Position numbers and translations under genes: made by a program | Assembly: GCA_030042955.1 (NCBI GenBank) | Contig: JASHYQ010000140.1 | Location: 1-5,927 of the forward strand | Source: Thermoplasmata archaeon | GTDB lineage: Archaea; Thermoplasmatota; Thermoplasmata; Lutacidiplasmatales; UBA184 | DNA: 5,927 bases | Direction: 5' to 3' | Shown: piece after piece, positions 5,463 to 5,927 of the stretch | Numbering within the stretch: position 1 is the first letter of the stretch | Layout: each line of letters starts with the position of its first letter | Notes under the pieces: generated by a model | Told to the model about the DNA's origin: nothing | The model's input: only the letters and a program-made list of their open reading frames with translations | The model's database searches: none

Positions 5463-5927
5463 ATGGCCCCTCTCTGGACCGACGCCGGCGGTTTCACCGG
5501 ATTGGAAGGTCTCTACCGGATACGTCAGGCCCAGTACAACATCGCCACGCTCTCGGCCGCTTTCATCGTCACAGGAGAGGAACGTCGGATTCTACGCGCC
5601 CGTCTTCAGTTTGGACGGGAGAGGGATGGGCTCGAACATTCAGAAGGCAATCGGGACTACGGGGAGCTCATCCTTCAAAGAAGAAACTTCGAGCCCGGAG
5701 AGGGGTTGGAACTGGTCCGAGCGCTAACCTCGGGCACTGGCTTGAACCCGTCGTTAGGGGTGGGGACCCTTGGGTTTCCGAACAGGGAGCTTACCCGCGC
5801 TCTGGGCGATCTCCTCCCACAACCGTTCCCCGAGCGAGGAGCCCTACTCTGGCCATCCTACCAATTTTACTTTACGACTGGCCCAACACCAGCCCTGGGA
5901 GACCTCCAAGGCCCCCTAGTAGCCGCC
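5463..5927 (+). CDS. Hypothetical protein, 3' end outside the window
   Basis: The frame stays open from ATG 5463 to the last base, giving 155 codons with no stop; other plus frames and all minus frames in this stretch are interrupted. I do not recognise the protein. It begins MAPLWTDAGGFTGLEGLYRI, has a charged, helix-prone middle (about 38-90, rich in Arg and Glu) and a Pro/Gly-rich, aromatic later part (PSYQFYFTTG at 131-140). No signal peptide or membrane helix is evident. Stops at 5421-5423 and 5430-5432 in the same frame separate it from the remnant before it, and ATG 5463 is the first start after them. Third-position GC is only about 65% in the part counted, lower than the upstream genes, which may mark imported DNA. 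A role in the same mobile element as the preceding remnant is possible but unproven. Confidence 0.55.
   Translation, partial: MAPLWTDAGGFTGLEGLYRIRQAQYNIATLSAAFIVTGEERRILRARLQFGRERDGLEHSEGNRDYGELILQRRNFEPGEGLELVRALTSGTGLNPSLGVGTLGFPNRELTRALGDLLPQPFPERGALLWPSYQFYFTTGPTPALGDLQGPLVAA

Noticed and set aside
5401..5727. 108-codon plus-strand frame overlapping the final gene
   Set aside because: It is Ser/Arg/Pro-rich, overlaps a longer frame that stays open to the window end, and overlaps the end of the preceding remnant.

Overview
The window is GC-rich and every gene I can support lies on the plus strand. The best organism clue is the first two genes. Both end in a bat-type (HTH_10) helix-turn-helix, a regulator family that is essentially archaeal, and their N-terminal layout matches the regulators that are expanded in Thermoplasmata-type archaea. 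TATA-like boxes replace Shine-Dalgarno motifs in front of several starts, which fits an archaeon. A high-GC Thermoplasmatota lineage is my best guess; this is inference from the sequence and was not checked against a database.

Positions 1-1524 hold two tandem paralogous HTH_10 regulators. The first is cut by the window edge. The second has its own upstream region with a TATA-like element and a 12-bp inverted repeat. The copies align without gaps at a constant offset of 983 bp. They diverge over most of their length but are almost identical at nucleotide level over the last 158 bp, which encode the DNA-binding domain.

Positions 1652-3957 hold a small unknown ORF that overlaps the next gene by 4 bp, a GNAT acetyltransferase, a dienelactone-hydrolase-like alpha/beta hydrolase with a serine nucleophile, and a second GNAT paralogous to the first. 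The three enzymes look like a small accessory metabolic or detoxification set. The hydrolase strongly resembles an actinobacterial type, so bacterial acquisition is likely. Gaps of 133 and 170 bp, with TATA-like boxes in them, argue for separate transcription units rather than one tight operon.

Positions 3958-4308 are a 351-bp gap with no convincing gene. Positions 4309-4815 encode a five-helix membrane protein of unknown function.

Positions 4839-5423 are an open, protein-like reading frame that has no usable start codon before its last third. It looks like the C-terminal remnant of a larger gene, possibly a mobile-element DNA polymerase. The final gene starts at 5463 and runs off the window without a stop. 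I do not recognise it, and its third-position GC is lower than its neighbours'. The right end therefore looks like a scar or edge of an integrated element.

I see no rRNA, credible tRNA, CRISPR array, transposase or complete mobile element.
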